This document shows, piece by piece, positions 61,360 through 64,000 of a stretch of 64,000 nucleotides of DNA. Origin of the DNA: Fratercula arctica (Eukaryota; Chordata; Aves; Charadriiformes; Alcidae). The stretch covers positions 111,183,757 through 111,247,756 of the forward strand of contig CANTUZ010000001.1 of assembly GCA_947846985.1 (NCBI GenBank). The letters are read 5' to 3'. Made by a program: the position numbers and the translations under genes. The notes under the pieces were generated by a model that searched no databases, was not told the DNA's origin, and saw only the letters and a program-made list of their open reading frames with translations. Position 1 is the first letter of the stretch; every line of letters begins with the position of its first letter.

Positions 61360-64000
61360 GCCCTTTCGACTTGGTTCATTGTTATCTTTAGGGTTTTGTT
61401 TTGTGGGGGATTATTTTGGTCATTTGTAAGTGTTTTTTTTTTTTTTTTTTTTTAAGATACTCTTACATAAAAAATGAAAGAAGGTGACTGGTTTATTTAA
61501 AACTCTAACCAGACACTTGAAAGCAATTTTTCTAAGTGATGTTTATTATTTTTAACATATTTCCAAAGTGCTAGCATAGTAATTGTATGGTGACAGCATA
61601 ATCTATTGCAAGATCTCTGCTCATTACAGTCAATCATAACCAGGATGCCTGAGGCAAGATTATTTGCATTGTGGGCTTTTTTTGGTTGGTGGTTTTTTCA
61701 TGTCTTTTTTTTTTTTTTTCTTTGCTTCTTCTTATATGGAAATGGATATTGAAGCTTCCAAGTTTGTTTTTGCAGGAAGAACAGTTAGAGTTCAGTAGTC
61801 AGGGCCTCTGGTACTTTGCCATGCTACAAAAGGGGCAGGTTTTAAGAAGAGTCACATCTGCCTAATTATTGACCGAACTACTTGTGACTCTCAGTCAGTA
61901 TATTGAGCTGACAAAAGTCGACTGTTCAGTCATGGAACAGAAAAGGTATGGTGCAAATTGAAATGCCTTGCCTGCATGTAAATGAAATCTACTAACAAAG
62001 GTGCACAAAAGGTATGTATTAATAAGCAAAAACCTCCGATGATGTGATTCTGACCTGTTCAAGGCAGTAATTACCTTGGTGTTCTCTCTCCCTCTCACTC
62101 TAATAGGGACCAAGTCTCACACAGTTTTCAAAGAGTTATTCTGAACTTTTTATGAGACATAATGCGTCTGTCAGATGGAGGGTGACTGCACCTGCATGGT
62201 GTTAAAAATCAGAATTCATTTAAAATCATTGAGATGTGCTGCTTCCACAAAAATACTTAGCCTTGGAATGCTCACTACATCAGCTCTTAAAATTTAGCTT
62301 AGATTTGCAATTGCTTCACATGGACGTTATGCATACAAATGTTTTAGATGGATGGAACTTACAAATTTTGATTTTAAAGCATCTTAAACCTGATCCCCAA
62401 ACCATCTTTATTCACATCTCAGAGTACAAAAAAAGGAAAAGTTAAAATATAATAGCAACATAATACTTGCATATTATTAAAGTACTTTTATGACTGTTTA
62501 CACTACCGGAATAGCATAAAGAAATGCTGGAATTAAGAACCAGTCTCTGAATAGCATTACCTTCTAATAGTAATCTACAATTAATTACCTCAGACAGTGA
62601 GAATTTTTGATGCCATGCTTTTAGACTATGAAATAAAAACCCTAAACTGAATGGTTTTGCACAGGGTAGACTTAGCAACTTTATCAAGCCTGTCCCTGTT
62701 TGAGTAACTGAGGATGCTGCTGCCAGTATAGGTGTGCAGGTGGAGACTGCAACTAATGCGAAGGCTAGGGCAGACCATTACAAGTATCCTGATGAATGGT
62801 GGGCTGGATTTACAAGTGTAATTTAAAGACAGTCTCGACTCACCTGTACATTAAACCAGTGTCAACACAACTGAGAAATGGGTGGAAGAAAAAAAAAAAA
62901 AAACACAACACACAGGAAAAGAGAAAAGAGAGGAAAGAAGAAAAACGATTTAGCAGGTTTGGATAAAGCTCATCAGGCAATTGCCCAGCAGGCAATAGCT
63001 TTGGAAGTTGAAGCAAAACATCATTCCTCAGATAAAAAGAGGACTTAGAGAATTGGTACTGATGGCACCTTTGCTACAAATAGCAAATGATTTATAAAAT
63101 AGCCTTTAAAACCTGTAAAATTAGATAACAATTATCCAGTGAGGCCTTCATCATATATTTTTTTGTTTGCATGTGGGGAGACAGGAAAAAAAATACAAAA
63201 TCTTGCAATATTGAGAGAACAGGGTTAAAACAAGATGTTGGTTGAAATTTAAAACATAATAGGGAAGCAAACTAGACTAACTGAATGTTACCACGTTCTT
63301 TGAAAAATCAGTTGTAGCACAAAAAGCCCTTTTTACATGCATAGTTAATCTTTCATATTCTCCTCCCCTTGTACTTCTGAATAGGGCTTAAGGCCTTAAA
63401 GGAACAGTTTTGAGAGACATCAGAAGATCCACAAGATGTAGTGGCCTAGGGGACATTATTCCACTCCCCTTCCTTCAGATAATCAATCTCACTACAGGCA
63501 GAAAGACTAGAGGAAAGATTTTGGCCATTTGCCCCCCCAATAATGTGTCTTTTGATAAAGAGCTTTTAAGAGGTACTCAGACTGTCCATCAGGCAGAGCT
63601 TCTGCCAATTTTGTATTTCACCTACCAATTTTCAGGTTTTAGTGTAGAAAATTGTTCAAATAACTATGAATTCCATGACCCACTAACACACGCCAACATC
63701 TTCTGATGATTGACATGTTACATATGGAACACCAGACACTAGTATAAGGTATATGTACATGAGCCGAGCAGTACGGGTTCACAAACAGAAGCAGAGGATA
63801 CCTGCTTAATTTCCAACTACTGGTGACAGTTTTTGTTGGGTTTTTTTTATTATTATTATTTAGAAAAGCCTTAGAAGAGATAAAAAAAAAAGTCTAAGAA
63901 CTTCCTATAAATAACTTGTTGAATTTACCACATCACCTCATGCCATCAGCTTTTATGAAAGGAGACATTATTCAGTATGTTATTCCTCACCCAGAGCCAA

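Larger units (their letters stand above)
46284..64000 (-). other. GBE1: Part of GBE1 intron 12 (at least 17.7 kb)
   Basis: I searched by eye for the preceding exon, which should end with a conserved HGLGGEGYLNFMG-like peptide, and did not find it. The intron therefore seems to run past the window end. Contents: CR1 pieces at 49219-49290, 50456-50530 and about 51100-52727, a possible old CR1 piece near 54250-54345, an exon-like open block at about 52989-53170, a 128-codon open frame at 60544-60158, and many A/C-rich, poly-T and poly-C tracts. Nothing else is recognisable. Confidence 0.75.

Noticed and set aside
1..64000. CRISPR arrays, bacterial operons, tRNA or rRNA genes
   Set aside because: No regularly spaced repeats, ribosome-binding-site patterns, or cloverleaf/rRNA motifs were seen. 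The sequence is vertebrate intronic and intergenic DNA.

Overview
The window is vertebrate nuclear DNA, almost certainly from a bird. It is AT-rich and gene-poor. It carries several copies of the CR1 non-LTR retrotransposon family, two of them ending in the typical CR1 tail (ATTCTATG repeats or a TGTGATTCT end), and a degraded LTR of a type common in bird genomes. No bacterial or phage-like gene organisation is present.

The only gene I can support is the 3' part of GBE1 (1,4-alpha-glucan branching enzyme) on the minus strand. Its last four coding exons lie at 46283-46099, 44992-44862, 31528-31411 and 20960-20904. With the 16-exon human gene as reference these should be exons 13-16. They encode about the last 163 residues of a protein of roughly 700 residues: the end of the catalytic barrel and the C-terminal beta domain. 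Exon 12 and everything upstream, including the catalytic Asp/Glu/Asp, were not found and presumably lie beyond position 64000. The 3' UTR runs down from 20903, with possible poly(A) signals at 20608-20613 and 20459-20464.

Layout: 1-20440 is intergenic DNA downstream of GBE1, with CR1 copies at 745-1182 (minus) and 10570-11937 (plus), a solo-LTR relic at about 15525-15921 (minus), and low-complexity tracts. 20961-31410 is intron 15. 31529-44861 is intron 14, which has the hallmarks of a U12-type (minor spliceosome) intron. 44993-46098 is the short intron 13. 46284-64000 is part of a large intron 12, with a 1.6 kb CR1 reverse-transcriptase relic at about 51100-52727 and many A/C-rich and poly-C tracts.

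The most interesting point is the exon 14/exon 15 junction. It has a perfect U12 5' splice motif (ATATCCTT) and a consensus branch site (TTCCTTAAT), but keeping the reading frame requires an unusual AT-AA intron. I saw no clear new multi-gene system. The other observations are local: exon-like blocks in introns, long unexplained open frames, duplications, palindromes and a 22-nt C tract that is a G run in the GBE1 transcript.
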